From NCBI RefSeq assembly GCF_018130615.1, contig NZ_JAFCKB010000013.1:62001-126000 (forward strand): 64,000 bases of DNA, written 5' to 3'. A program made the translations under genes and the position numbers. Origin of the DNA: Bradyrhizobium manausense. Lineage in GTDB: Bacteria; Pseudomonadota; Alphaproteobacteria; Rhizobiales; Xanthobacteraceae. Shown piece after piece: positions 16,527 to 26,278 of the stretch; position 1 is the stretch's first letter, and the number at the start of each line of letters is the position of its first letter. A model generated the notes under the pieces. That model was not told where the DNA came from. It saw only the letters and a program-made list of their open reading frames with translations, and ran no database searches.

Positions 16527-19498
16527 ACCACTCCGCGCCGGGAAACGCGGACAAGCATGGTGAGAGCCTGGCCACGCGCTTCGCGGAGGCTCCCCATATT
16601 GCCGCTTCCGCCATCGACGAACGACGTTTTGAAAGCTGGCTGGCCGAGCTCGAGCCGGCACAGTCGGCGCGTCTCGAGGCGCTGCTGATCCATCCCTGTG
16701 TGCGGGAAATCCTGGCCGGAATCGCGGAATTCTCGCCCTATTTGTTCGAGCTCGTGCGCGCCGATGCGTCGCGCCTGGCCCGGCTGCTCGAATGCGATCC
16801 GGATCGGCATCTGACGGCGCTGATCGCGGAGGCGAGGGAGGCGGTTCTCGCGGCCACCGATGAGGCCGAGGTGATGCGTCTGCTTCGGCGCATGAAGGCG
16901 GAGACCGCGCTCCTGACCGCGTTGTGCGACATCGGCGGCGTCTGGCCGGTGATGCGGGTGACAGCGGCGCTGACCGATGTCGCAGTGTCCTCGGTGCAGG
17001 CGGCGCTCCAGTACCAGCTGCGGCAGGAAGCCGCACGTGGGAAGATCCTGCCCCCCAATCCTGAGGCGCCTGAAGAAGGCTGCGGCCTGATTGTGCTCGC
17101 GATGGGCAAGATGGGCGCGGGCGAGCTCAATTATTCCAGCGACATCGATCTCATCGTGTTCTTCGATCCCGATGCGACGACACTCGCGCCCGATATCGAG
17201 CCACAGCCGTTCTTCGTCCGCGTGACGCAGGGCCTGGCGCGTGTCCTCCAGCAGCGTACCTATGACGGCTACGTCTTCCGGGTCGATCTGCGCCTGCGTC
17301 CGGATCCGTCCTCGACGCAAGTGGCGATCTCGCGAGATGCCGCGCTGAACTATTATGAGCGGGAAGGGCGCACCTGGGAGCGCGCCGCGATGATCAAAGC
17401 GCGCGCCTGCGCCGGCGATGCCAAAGCGGGCGAGGCGTTGCTCGCCGAAATCGCGCCCTTCGTCTGGCGCAAGCATCTCGATTTTGCCGCGCTCGCCGAC
17501 GTGCACGACATGAAGCGGCAGATGCAGACCTATCGCGGCCAGAGCGAGATCGCGGTCGAGGGCCACAACGTCAAGGTCGGCCGGGGCGGCATCCGCGAAA
17601 TCGAATTCTTCGCTCAGACCCAGCAGCTGATCGCGGGCGGCCGCCATCCGGAATTGCGGGTACGGCCGACGCTCGCCGCACTCGACATCCTCGCTTCCAG
17701 CAACTGGATCACGTCTGCGGCGCGCGACGAACTGACCACGGCGTATGAGTTCCTGCGCCGGGTCGAGCACCGTCTTCAGATGATCGCCGACGAGCAGACC
17801 CATGCGCTGCCGGAAGACAAGGAGGCGGTCGAACGCTTCGCCTGGTTCTTCGGCTATGACAGCCGCGAGACGTTTGCGCGCGACCTGCTGCGCCAGCTCG
17901 AGATCGTCCAGGGCCATTACGAAAAGCTGTTCGAGGGCGACGATCCGACCGGCACGGCAAGCCTGCCTGCGATCGACTATCGCGCCGGTCCCGACGATCC
18001 GCGCCTGCTTCAGCACCTGACGACGCTCGGCTTCAAGAAGCCCGCCGCCGTGGCGCAGACTGTCCGCGACTGGCTGACGGGCGACTACCGCGTGTTCCGC
18101 AACGAGCAGACGCGGAACGCCTTCGTCGAGTTCGTGCCGGCCCTGATCGACGGCCTCGCGCGCGCCGAGGAGCCGGATCGCGCGGTCGTGGCGTTCGACC
18201 AATTCCTTGGGGCGCTCCAGCGCGGCGGCCGGCTGATCACGCTGCTCGGCCAGAACCGCGATCTCGTTGCGCTCGTTGCGCTCGTGCTTGGCGCGGCGCC
18301 TCGGCTTGGCGAGATGCTGGCGCGGCAGCCGCAGCTGATGGATGGTTTGATCGATCCGCGCTTCTTCGGCGCCATGCCCGACAGGCAGGAATTGTCGGCG
18401 CGGCTTGCGGTCACGGTGCAGGACGCGGGCTCCTACGAGGAGTTTCTGGACCGCCTGCGCCTGTTCGGGCAGGAGAGCCTGTTCCTGATCGGCACGCGCA
18501 TCCTCTCGGGCACCGTCTCCGCCCAGCAGGCGAGCACGGCCTTTGCCGACGTCGCCGAAGGCATCGTTCACACCGTTCACGGCCTCGTCGCCGATCGCTT
18601 CGTCGCCCAGCACGGCCGGATAAAGGACCAGGAGACCGCGATCATCGCGATGGGCCGGCTCGGCAGCCGCGAGATGACGGCGTCCTCCGATCTCGATTTG
18701 ATCCTGCTCTACGATTTCGACGGCGACAATCCGGACTCCGACGGTCAGAAATCGCTCCAGGGTGCGCATTACTTCGCCCGCTTCACCCAGCGCCTGATCA
18801 GTGCCTTCACGACCCGCACCAATTACGGCGTGCTCTACGAGATCGACATGCGGCTGCGGCCGTCGGGGCGCGCCGGTCCGGTGGCATCGAGCCTCGTCTC
18901 CTTCGCGGACTACCAGGCCGTTGAGGCCTGGACCTGGGAGCACATGGCGTTGACCCGTGCGCGCGTGGTGTCGGCATCGCCCGAATTCGCGGCGCGGATC
19001 CAACGCGTCATCCGCGAGGTCCTGACCCGCCGCCGCGACACGGCGATCATCGCCAACGACGTCGCCGATATGCGCCGTGCGATCGCGCAGGAGAAGGGCG
19101 AGACCGATTACTGGGACCTGAAATACGCCTCCGGCGGCATGGTCGACATCGATTTCATCGCACAATATCTCCAGCTCGTTCATGCCCATGACAAGCCGGA
19201 GATTCTCGACGTCAGCACGGTGCAGGTGCTGGAGAATGCCGCGAGACTCGGCGTGCTTCCGCCGTCACAGGCGGAGATTCTGCGCGCGGCGGCGCGGCTC
19301 TATCACGACCTGACGCAAATCCTGCGGCTCTGCGTCAGCGAACGCTTCAAGCCGGAAACGGCGGGCACCGACCTTCAGCGCGTCATGGCGCGCGCCGGCG
19401 ACGCACCGGATTTCTCGTCGCTGGAGGCGCGGGTGAAGGAGACGCAGGCCGAGGTGAGGAGAGTATTTCAGGGGATCGTAGCCGGGAGCATTTCGTAG
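16523..19498 (+). CDS. glnE: Bifunctional glutamine synthetase adenylyltransferase/deadenylase GlnE
   Basis: GlnE adenylylates glutamine synthetase when nitrogen is plentiful and removes AMP when it is scarce, under control of PII. The 991-residue length is typical for alphaproteobacteria. Both nucleotidyltransferase halves are visible: the N-terminal deadenylase site GAGELNYSSDIDLIVFF near residue 197 and the C-terminal adenylylation site GSREMTASSDLDLILLYD near 715. A central helical regulatory domain lies between them. The ATG overlaps the kinase stop by four bases. It is convergent with the GH3 gene 67 bases downstream. Confidence 0.97.
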   Translation: MNHSAPGNADKHGESLATRFAEAPHIAASAIDERRFESWLAELEPAQSARLEALLIHPCVREILAGIAEFSPYLFELVRADASRLARLLECDPDRHLTALIAEAREAVLAATDEAEVMRLLRRMKAETALLTALCDIGGVWPVMRVTAALTDVAVSSVQAALQYQLRQEAARGKILPPNPEAPEEGCGLIVLAMGKMGAGELNYSSDIDLIVFFDPDATTLAPDIEPQPFFVRVTQGLARVLQQRTYDGYVFRVDLRLRPDPSSTQVAISRDAALNYYEREGRTWERAAMIKARACAGDAKAGEALLAEIAPFVWRKHLDFAALADVHDMKRQMQTYRGQSEIAVEGHNVKVGRGGIREIEFFAQTQQLIAGGRHPELRVRPTLAALDILASSNWITSAARDELTTAYEFLRRVEHRLQMIADEQTHALPEDKEAVERFAWFFGYDSRETFARDLLRQLEIVQGHYEKLFEGDDPTGTASLPAIDYRAGPDDPRLLQHLTTLGFKKPAAVAQTVRDWLTGDYRVFRNEQTRNAFVEFVPALIDGLARAEEPDRAVVAFDQFLGALQRGGRLITLLGQNRDLVALVALVLGAAPRLGEMLARQPQLMDGLIDPRFFGAMPDRQELSARLAVTVQDAGSYEEFLDRLRLFGQESLFLIGTRILSGTVSAQQASTAFADVAEGIVHTVHGLVADRFVAQHGRIKDQETAIIAMGRLGSREMTASSDLDLILLYDFDGDNPDSDGQKSLQGAHYFARFTQRLISAFTTRTNYGVLYEIDMRLRPSGRAGPVASSLVSFADYQAVEAWTWEHMALTRARVVSASPEFAARIQRVIREVLTRRRDTAIIANDVADMRRAIAQEKGETDYWDLKYASGGMVDIDFIAQYLQLVHAHDKPEILDVSTVQVLENAARLGVLPPSQAEILRAAARLYHDLTQILRLCVSERFKPETAGTDLQRVMARAGDAPDFSSLEARVKETQAEVRRVFQGIVAGSIS

Positions 19499-19565
19499 GC
19501 GACAGCTTGCATGTGCTGGTTATCGCCATGCAACAGCAAATCGACGCGTCCGCTGCTGCGGCGTC

Positions 19566-22169
19566 TCAGGGGCCGTTTTTCGCTTCGACATTGAGGCTCA
19601 AGGGATGGTCGGCGGAGGATGCGCCGATGGATATCTTGTAAATTCCCGGGTCGACGATCCAGGCATTGGCCCGCTCGCTGAAGTTCGAGAACGCGCGCTG
19701 GTCGAGGATGAAGGTGACGACCTTGGTTTCTCCGGGCGCGAGGTCGACTTTGTCGAAGGCACGAAGCAGGGCCGTTGGCTCCGCCGAGGCCTCGGGATAG
19801 GTGACGTAGAGTTGGGGAACGGCGGCGCCTTTGACCCGGCTCGTATTCGTGACCTTGACGCTGACGGAAACGCCCGGGCTTCCCTTGAAGGTCGCATCCT
19901 TCCCGGGAGCGCCAATCCTGAAATCGGCGCGGTCGCCAACGATGTCGCTGAAAGCAAACGTCGAATAGGACAGGCCATAGCCGAAGGGAAACAGTGGTCG
20001 CGGGGCATTCGCGCCGTTGAAATAGCGATATCCGCTTTCGAGACCTTCGCGATAGACCGTCACACGATCGACACCGGGAAATTGCGTCCTGTCCGCTGTC
20101 GGCAGGTTCTCGTCCCTGACCGGAAAGGTGACCGGCAGCCGGCCGCTCGGATTGACGTCGCCGAACAGGACTGCGGCCAGGGCTGCAGCGCCTCTGGTTC
20201 CGCCATACCAGGCTTCCACGACCGCCGGCGCGCGTTCCAGCCAGGGCATGGTGACGGCGCTTCCCGTCGCCAGCACCACGATCGTGCGCCGATTGGCGCG
20301 AAGCACGGCTTCGATGAGACGGTCCTGGTCATTCGGAAGGCTGAGAGTTGGGCGGTCAAGCTCCTCCGATTCCAGATCCCTGGCAAAGACGATCGCAACA
20401 TCTGCTGCCGACGCGGCACGGGCAGCATCGGCGATGTCGGCATCGATCGATTGTGCGGGAGGACGCCAGCCGACTTTGAGATTGCCGGCGCCCGCATAGC
20501 GAACCTCGATATCATGCGGCCCAGCGGTCAGGTCGAGGCCTCGCTCGGCGGCGGCCTCTTCCTTGTCCTTGGACAGGACGCGTACCCCGTCAATCGAAAG
20601 CGTGACGGTCCCGTCGGCCACCGCATCGAATTGATGGCGGCCGGGCACATCGGCCGCCAGTTTCGCGCGCCAGACTGCCGATGCCGTCCCTTTCGGGGCT
20701 GCCTGTGATGTGGTGACCGTGGCGGAAAACTGGCTGCCCTGGCTCACGCACAGACAGCTGTCGATGCGGGACTCGATCGTCTTTCCGTCGCGGTCGTAAT
20801 AGGTGGCTTGCGCTCCCCTCGTCGCATCATCCAACGTCCGCAACGCAGCTGAGGGCAGTTGAGGGAAACCTCTCGCGGCCGCAATGCCGTAAATCGGATC
20901 GACGCCGGCTTTGAAGACGATCTGCGCATTGGCGATCCGCGTCTTGATGGCATCAAGAAAGCTCGTCTTTCCCGCGGGAGATGAATTCGTCGGCCCGCCA
21001 TGAATGCGTAGATCGGTGGCAGCCGCGCCGATAATTGCGATCGAGCGCAATGACGGATCCAGCGGCAGGATGCCGTTGTCATTCTTCAGCAAGACGATCG
21101 ACTGCGCCGCGATGTCCTGCGCCTGTCGCCCGCTTTCGGCGAGGTCGGCTCCGACGCGCTGCGGCGGGTCGTCGAAGATCCCATATCTGATCATCGATGC
21201 GATGATCCGCACGACGGCCGCATCGACGTCTCGTTCCGGAAAATCCCCCTTGGTGACCGCAGCGATCAAATCCTTGCCGTAATGCTTCTCGGACCGGAAT
21301 TCCTGATCGACACCGAGCGACAGTGACCGCAACGAATGTTCGGCGCCGGCATCGGTGCGGACGATCCCGTCAAATCCCAACCGCTTGCGCAGCACATCCT
21401 GAAGCAGGTCCGCGTTGTTGCAGGCGGGCACGCTATTGATTTTGGTGTACGCGCACATGACCATCGCGACGTTGGCTTCCTGAACCGCGTCCTGAAACGG
21501 GAAGAGGTAAAGCTCCTCGAGAACTTTGCGCGACAGCCGCGCGTCGGTCGTTCTGCGATCCTGCTCGACGGTATTGACTGCGAAGTGCTTGGCGTCCGCC
21601 ATCACGGCATTTTCCTGGACGCCCAGCACGTATTGCGTACCGATGGCGCTTGTCAGCCACGGATCCTCGCCGAACGTCTCATGGGCGCGGCCGTGCCGCG
21701 GGTCTCTCTGAACATCGATGTTGGGACCGTGGATGACGCCGTATCCCAGTGCCCTGGTCTCACGCCCCAATATGCGTCCATAGGATCGCGCAGCATCGCG
21801 CGAGAACGTGGCCGCCAGCGCGACGGAAGCGGGCAGTTGCGTAACGTCGTTGCTGCCTTGCCAAATGCCCGCGGGAGAATCGCCCTGGACCATGTCCGGG
21901 ATTCCGAGGCGCGGGATCCCCTTGACGTAGACCTGCCATTTTTGGCCCTCGATTTCGCGCGTCCCATAGCCGTAGAGCAGCCCGGATTTCTCCTCCAGGG
22001 TCATCTGCCTGACCAGCAGTTGCGCGCGGTCGCTCGCGGTCCGGCTGCGATCGAGCCATGGCCGGTCGTCCGCAAGCGCCATGCCACCGGTCCAGTTCAG
22101 CCCGAGCGCGAGCCACGTCGCAGCCGTCAGGCGCAGAACGATCGGGCGAAGGCGGGTGTTCCCTGACAT
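19566..22169 (-). CDS. Exported GH3 beta-glycosidase with inserted PA14-like domain
   Basis: This 867-residue protein has a signal peptide of about 33 residues (cleavage after GMALA). The GH3 N-terminal barrel carries the conserved DAKHFAVN (K194-H195) and the nucleophile D273 in GFDGIVRTDAGAEHS; the usual SDW has become TDA. The alpha/beta sandwich domain is interrupted at about 450-585 by a PA14-like beta domain (GRHQFDAVADGTVTLSIDG), and a fibronectin-III-like domain closes the protein (about 750-860). Such enzymes release glucose or related sugars from the ends of plant beta-glycans or glycosides in the periplasm. It stands alone, without transporter genes. Confidence 0.93.
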   Translation of the reverse strand: MSGNTRLRPIVLRLTAATWLALGLNWTGGMALADDRPWLDRSRTASDRAQLLVRQMTLEEKSGLLYGYGTREIEGQKWQVYVKGIPRLGIPDMVQGDSPAGIWQGSNDVTQLPASVALAATFSRDAARSYGRILGRETRALGYGVIHGPNIDVQRDPRHGRAHETFGEDPWLTSAIGTQYVLGVQENAVMADAKHFAVNTVEQDRRTTDARLSRKVLEELYLFPFQDAVQEANVAMVMCAYTKINSVPACNNADLLQDVLRKRLGFDGIVRTDAGAEHSLRSLSLGVDQEFRSEKHYGKDLIAAVTKGDFPERDVDAAVVRIIASMIRYGIFDDPPQRVGADLAESGRQAQDIAAQSIVLLKNDNGILPLDPSLRSIAIIGAAATDLRIHGGPTNSSPAGKTSFLDAIKTRIANAQIVFKAGVDPIYGIAAARGFPQLPSAALRTLDDATRGAQATYYDRDGKTIESRIDSCLCVSQGSQFSATVTTSQAAPKGTASAVWRAKLAADVPGRHQFDAVADGTVTLSIDGVRVLSKDKEEAAAERGLDLTAGPHDIEVRYAGAGNLKVGWRPPAQSIDADIADAARAASAADVAIVFARDLESEELDRPTLSLPNDQDRLIEAVLRANRRTIVVLATGSAVTMPWLERAPAVVEAWYGGTRGAAALAAVLFGDVNPSGRLPVTFPVRDENLPTADRTQFPGVDRVTVYREGLESGYRYFNGANAPRPLFPFGYGLSYSTFAFSDIVGDRADFRIGAPGKDATFKGSPGVSVSVKVTNTSRVKGAAVPQLYVTYPEASAEPTALLRAFDKVDLAPGETKVVTFILDQRAFSNFSERANAWIVDPGIYKISIGASSADHPLSLNVEAKNGP

Positions 22170-22324
22170 GAAAATCTCTCCTCCTGGCGGGCACCAAAGG
22201 ATAGGATTTTCAGCCGAAAGACCATAGCCATGATTGCCCGGCGGGCGCGCGCCCGCGACGCGCCGGACCTCTCCTCACCGGAAGGCGCGGGCGACGGAGG
22301 CGCAGAACGAGCTGCGACGCCTGC

Positions 22325-22561
22325 TCAGCGCGCTTCTGGAAGGGACGTCGTCAGCTTGAGCGAGGTGAGAGCCTCGAGCACGTTCGGCTCGAGCCCGGTG
22401 CCACCCGCATCGAGATGCGCGAAGATCGCGCGCTTCATCCGCGGATCCCAGAACTTCCTGATATGGTCGGCGATCCCCGGCACGGCCTTGTCGTGGCCCT
22501 GGCTGCGGAAGAACGTGCCGATCTGGTTGGCCATGTAAACGAGGCGGTCAGGCGACGACAT
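22325..22561 (-). CDS. fdsD: NAD-dependent formate dehydrogenase delta subunit FdsD
   Basis: From ATG 22561 the protein has 78 residues. It contains the FdsD signature RLVYMANQIGTFFRSQG, followed by IADHIRKFWDPRMK and HLDAGGTGL. FdsD is a small subunit or maturation helper found only with FdsABG complexes. Its start lies 14 bases inside the end of fdhD, so the two are translationally coupled and it is the last gene of the operon. Confidence 0.93.
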   Translation of the reverse strand: MSSPDRLVYMANQIGTFFRSQGHDKAVPGIADHIRKFWDPRMKRAIFAHLDAGGTGLEPNVLEALTSLKLTTSLPEAR

Positions 22562-23378
22562 CGATGATCTCCTGGGCACGAAGAGCCGTGATGCGGCCCT
22601 GGTGCGTGAACACTTCAAACCCGTCGCTGCGGGCAATTGCAATCAGCGTGATGCCGGCCGCAGCGGCGGTGCGGACCGCAAGCGCAGTGGGTGCGGAGAC
22701 CGCGACCAGCACGGGCGCGCCGATGGCGGCCGTCTTCTGTACCATCTCGACCGAGACGCGGCTCGTCAGCAGCACCACGCCGGCGCTTGCGTCCGTGCGG
22801 CTGCGCGCCAGCGCGCCGGCGAGCTTGTCGAGGGCATTATGACGGCCGACGTCTTCGCGCAAGGCGGCAGTGCCGCTCGATGGCGACCAGAAGGCCGCGG
22901 CGTGGACCGCCCGGGTCTGCATGTTGATCGATTGAAGGGGAGCGATCGCCTGCATCGCCGTCATGATCTGCTGCGGCGTGAAGGCCTGTCCCTGCGGCAC
23001 GATAGAAGCGGGCCGCACGGCTTCGGCAATGGAATCGACGCCGCAGATGCCGCAGCCGGTGGGGCCTGCAATGTGGCGCCGCCGTTCGCTGATGCGCGCG
23101 GCATCCTCTGACGCCAACCATATGCGCAGTTCGATGCCGTCATCGAGGCGGACCACATCGAGCGACTTGATGTCGTCGACGGATGTGATGATGCCTTCGT
23201 CCAGGCTGAAGCCGACCGCAAAATCTTCCAGGTTCTGCGGCGTCCCCATCATGACGGCGTAGGTGCCGCCATTGTAGGTCAGCGCCAGCGGTGTCTCCTC
23301 GGGGATCAGCCGCGCGCCCTCCGACGCGACACCGTCGCGCCAGATTTCGCGGTCGATCGCCTGGACCGGCACGTGCAT
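22548..23378 (-). CDS. fdhD: Formate dehydrogenase sulfurtransferase FdhD (FdsC)
   Basis: From ATG 23378 the protein has 276 residues; longer frames upstream only overlap fdsA. FdhD moves sulfur from a cysteine desulfurase to the molybdenum cofactor, giving the sulfido ligand that formate dehydrogenase needs. The active loop C109-x-x-C112 is seen in GPTGCGICGVDS, and LREDVGRHNALDKL and SRVSVEMVQKTA are conserved in the family. It lies four bases after fdsA and is called fdsC in some organisms. Confidence 0.95.
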   Translation of the reverse strand: MHVPVQAIDREIWRDGVASEGARLIPEETPLALTYNGGTYAVMMGTPQNLEDFAVGFSLDEGIITSVDDIKSLDVVRLDDGIELRIWLASEDAARISERRRHIAGPTGCGICGVDSIAEAVRPASIVPQGQAFTPQQIMTAMQAIAPLQSINMQTRAVHAAAFWSPSSGTAALREDVGRHNALDKLAGALARSRTDASAGVVLLTSRVSVEMVQKTAAIGAPVLVAVSAPTALAVRTAAAAGITLIAIARSDGFEVFTHQGRITALRAQEIIDVVA

Positions 23379-23382
23379 GCGG

Positions 23383-26268
23383 CTACTCCGCGGCCTCGGC
23401 TGGCGCGATGCGGCGGGAGTGCCGCGCCTGCTCGTCGTAGCTCTTCTGCCAGTCGGACGGACCGTTCGAGGGCGAGATCTGCACCGCCGTGACCTTGTAT
23501 TCCGGACAATTGGTCGCCCAGTCCGAATAGTCGGTCGTGATGACGTTGGCCTGCGTGTCCGGATGGTGGAAGGTGGTGTAGACGACGCCCGGCGACACGC
23601 GATCGGTGATCTCTGCGCGGAGCGTGGTCTCGCCGGCGCGGCTCGCCAGCCGCACCCAGTCGCCGTCGCGCACGCCGCGCTGCTCGGCGTCATGCGGATG
23701 GATCTCCAGCCGGTCCTCGGCATGCCAGACCACGTTCTCGGTGCGTCTTGTCTGCGCGCCGACATTGTACTGGCTGAGGATGCGGCCCGTGGTGAGCAGC
23801 AGCGGGAAGCGCGGACCAGTGCGTTCGTCGGTCGCGACATATTCGGTGACGACGAACTTGCCCTTGCCGCGGACGAAGCCGCCGATATGCATCACCGGCG
23901 TGCCCTCCGGCGCCTTCTCGTTGCAGGGCCACTGCACCGAGCCGAGCTCGTCCAGCTTGGCGTAGGAGACGCCGGCGAAGGTCGGCGTCAGTGCCGCGAT
24001 CTCGTCCATGATTTCGGACGGATGGCTGTAGTTCATTTCGAAGCCCATCGCCTTGGCGAGCGCAATCGTGACTTCCCAGTCGGCCATGCCGTTCTTCGGC
24101 GACATCACCTTGCGGACGCGCTGGATGCGGCGTTCGGCATTGGTGAAGGTGCCGTCCTTCTCGAGGAAGCTCGAGCCGGGGAGGAAGACGTGGGCGTAGT
24201 TCGCGGTCTCGTTCAGGAAGAGGTCGTGGACGATGACGCACTCCATCGCCGACAGTGCCGACACCACATGCTTGGTGTTGGGATCGGACTGCAGGATGTC
24301 TTCGCCCTGCACATAGAGCCCCATGAACGTGCCTTCGATCGCGGCGTCGAACATGTTGGGAATGCGCAGACCCGGCTCCGGGTTGAGCTTGACGTTCCAC
24401 AGCGCCTCGAACTGGTCGCGCACGGCATCGCCCGAAATGTGACGGTAGCCCGGCAGTTCGTGCGGGAACGAGCCCATGTCGCAGGAGCCTTGCACGTTGT
24501 TCTGGCCGCGCAGCGGGTTCACGCCGACGCCGGGACGGCCGATATTGCCGGTCGCCATCGCGAGGTTGGCAATCGCGATCACCGTGGTCGAACCCTGGCT
24601 GTGCTCGGTGACGCCGAGCCCGTAATAGATCGCGCCGTTACCGCCGGTGGCGTAGATCCGGGCCGCTTCGCGCAACGTCTTCGGATCGACACCGGTGAGG
24701 ATGGCGGTTGCTTCCGGGCTGTGCTTGGAATGGGCGACGAATGTCGCCCATTCCTCGAACTCGCTCCAGTCGCAGCGCTCGCGCACAAAGGCTTCGTTGA
24801 CGAGCCCCTCGGTGACGATGACATGCGCCAGCGCCGTCACGACGGCGACGTTGGTGCCGGGCATCAACGGCAGATGCAGCGCCTTCACATGCGGCGATTC
24901 CACCATCTCGGTGCGACGCGGATCGATCACGATCAGCTTGGCGCCCTGGCGCAGCCGCTTCTTCAGGCGCGATGCGAACACCGGGTGAGCCGAGGCCGGA
25001 TTGGCGCCGATGATCATGGCGACATCGGTCTCCTCGACCGAGTCGAAATCCTGCGTGCCGGCGGAGGTCCCGAAGGTGACCGAAAGGCCGTAACCGGTCG
25101 GGGAGTGGCAGACGCGGGCGCAGGTGTCGACATTGTTGTTGCCGAAGCCGGCGCGGATCAGCTTCTGCACCAGATAAGTTTCTTCATTGGTACAGCGGGA
25201 CGAGGTGATGCCGCCGATGGCGTCGCGGCCGTATTTCTTCTGGATGCCACGCATCTTGGCCGCGGCGAACGAGAACGCTTCGTCCCAGGACACTTCCTTC
25301 CAGGGATCCTCGATCCGTTCACGGATCATCGGATTGAGGATACGCTCCTTGTGGTTGGTATAACCCCAGGCGAAGCGGCCCTTGACGCAGGAATGGCCGC
25401 GATTGGCCTTGCCGTCCTTGTAGGGCACCATACGGACGACTTCCTCGCCGCGCATCTCGGCCTTGAAGGTGCAGCCGACGCCGCAATAGGCGCAGGTGGT
25501 GACGACGGAGTGCTCGGGCTGGCCGATCTCGATGACGGACTTCTCCGTCAGCGTCGCGGTCGGGCAAGCCTGCACGCAGGCGCCGCAGGATACGCATTCG
25601 GAGCCGAGAAAACTCTCGCTCATGCCCGGCGAGACGCGGCTGTCGAAGCCACGGCCGGAGATCGTCAGTGCGAAGGTACCTTGCACCTCCTCGCAGGCGC
25701 GGACGCAGCGCGAGCAGACGATGCACTTGGAGGGATCGTAGGTGAAGTAGGGGTTGGACTCGTCCTTCGGCATCCAGGCGGCGTTGATCTCGCCATGGGA
25801 CTTGCCAGGTGTCTTCGCGAAGACGTGGTTCTCGCCCTCATAGCCGTAGCGCACCTCGCGCAGGCCCACCGCGCCGGCCATGTCCTGCAATTCGCAATCG
25901 CCATTGGCGCCGCAGGTGAGGCAGTCGAGCGGGTGGTCGGAGATGTAGAGCTCCATCACGCCCTTGCGCAGCTGTTTCAGCCGCTCGCTCTGGGTGTGGA
26001 CGACGAGGCCGTTCATGACCGGCGTGGTGCAGGAGGCCGGCGTGCCGGCGCGACCCTCGATCTCGACGACACAGAGGCGGCAGGAGCCGAATGCGTCGAC
26101 CATGTCGGTCGCGCAAAGCTTTGGGATCTGATGGCCGGCGTCCATCGCGGCCCGCATGATCGAGGTGCCTTCGGGCACTGTAACCTGGTTGCCGTCAATG
26201 GTCAGCGTGACCATCGTTTCCGATTTGGAGCGTGGCGTGCCGAAGTCGATTTCTTCGATCAGAGACAT
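23383..26268 (-). CDS. fdsA: NAD-dependent formate dehydrogenase catalytic subunit FdsA
   Basis: The 961-residue subunit (ATG 26268) oxidises formate to CO2 at a bis-MGD molybdenum centre. From the N-terminus it has a [2Fe-2S] ferredoxin domain (C63, C66, C80), the His/Cys cluster HPLDCLTCGANGDC (112-125), two ferredoxin-type [4Fe-4S] motifs (CIVCSRCVRAC from 182; CVSCGACVQAC from 225) and CAYCGVGC at 259-266. The molybdenum ligand is C387 with H388 in CARVCHSPTGYG, so this is a cysteine enzyme, not a selenocysteine one. This matches the soluble FdsABG type of Rhodobacter and Cupriavidus, which is oxygen tolerant. The gene starts 10 bases after fdsB. Confidence 0.97.
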   Translation of the reverse strand: MSLIEEIDFGTPRSKSETMVTLTIDGNQVTVPEGTSIMRAAMDAGHQIPKLCATDMVDAFGSCRLCVVEIEGRAGTPASCTTPVMNGLVVHTQSERLKQLRKGVMELYISDHPLDCLTCGANGDCELQDMAGAVGLREVRYGYEGENHVFAKTPGKSHGEINAAWMPKDESNPYFTYDPSKCIVCSRCVRACEEVQGTFALTISGRGFDSRVSPGMSESFLGSECVSCGACVQACPTATLTEKSVIEIGQPEHSVVTTCAYCGVGCTFKAEMRGEEVVRMVPYKDGKANRGHSCVKGRFAWGYTNHKERILNPMIRERIEDPWKEVSWDEAFSFAAAKMRGIQKKYGRDAIGGITSSRCTNEETYLVQKLIRAGFGNNNVDTCARVCHSPTGYGLSVTFGTSAGTQDFDSVEETDVAMIIGANPASAHPVFASRLKKRLRQGAKLIVIDPRRTEMVESPHVKALHLPLMPGTNVAVVTALAHVIVTEGLVNEAFVRERCDWSEFEEWATFVAHSKHSPEATAILTGVDPKTLREAARIYATGGNGAIYYGLGVTEHSQGSTTVIAIANLAMATGNIGRPGVGVNPLRGQNNVQGSCDMGSFPHELPGYRHISGDAVRDQFEALWNVKLNPEPGLRIPNMFDAAIEGTFMGLYVQGEDILQSDPNTKHVVSALSAMECVIVHDLFLNETANYAHVFLPGSSFLEKDGTFTNAERRIQRVRKVMSPKNGMADWEVTIALAKAMGFEMNYSHPSEIMDEIAALTPTFAGVSYAKLDELGSVQWPCNEKAPEGTPVMHIGGFVRGKGKFVVTEYVATDERTGPRFPLLLTTGRILSQYNVGAQTRRTENVVWHAEDRLEIHPHDAEQRGVRDGDWVRLASRAGETTLRAEITDRVSPGVVYTTFHHPDTQANVITTDYSDWATNCPEYKVTAVQISPSNGPSDWQKSYDEQARHSRRIAPAEAAE

Positions 26269-26278
26269 TGTCGTTCTC

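Noticed and set aside
16247-19189. Open minus-strand frame of 980 codons opposite glnE
   Set aside because: glnE has both catalytic motifs and the right length; the opposite frame has shadow-type composition (many Arg, Asp, His, Gly).
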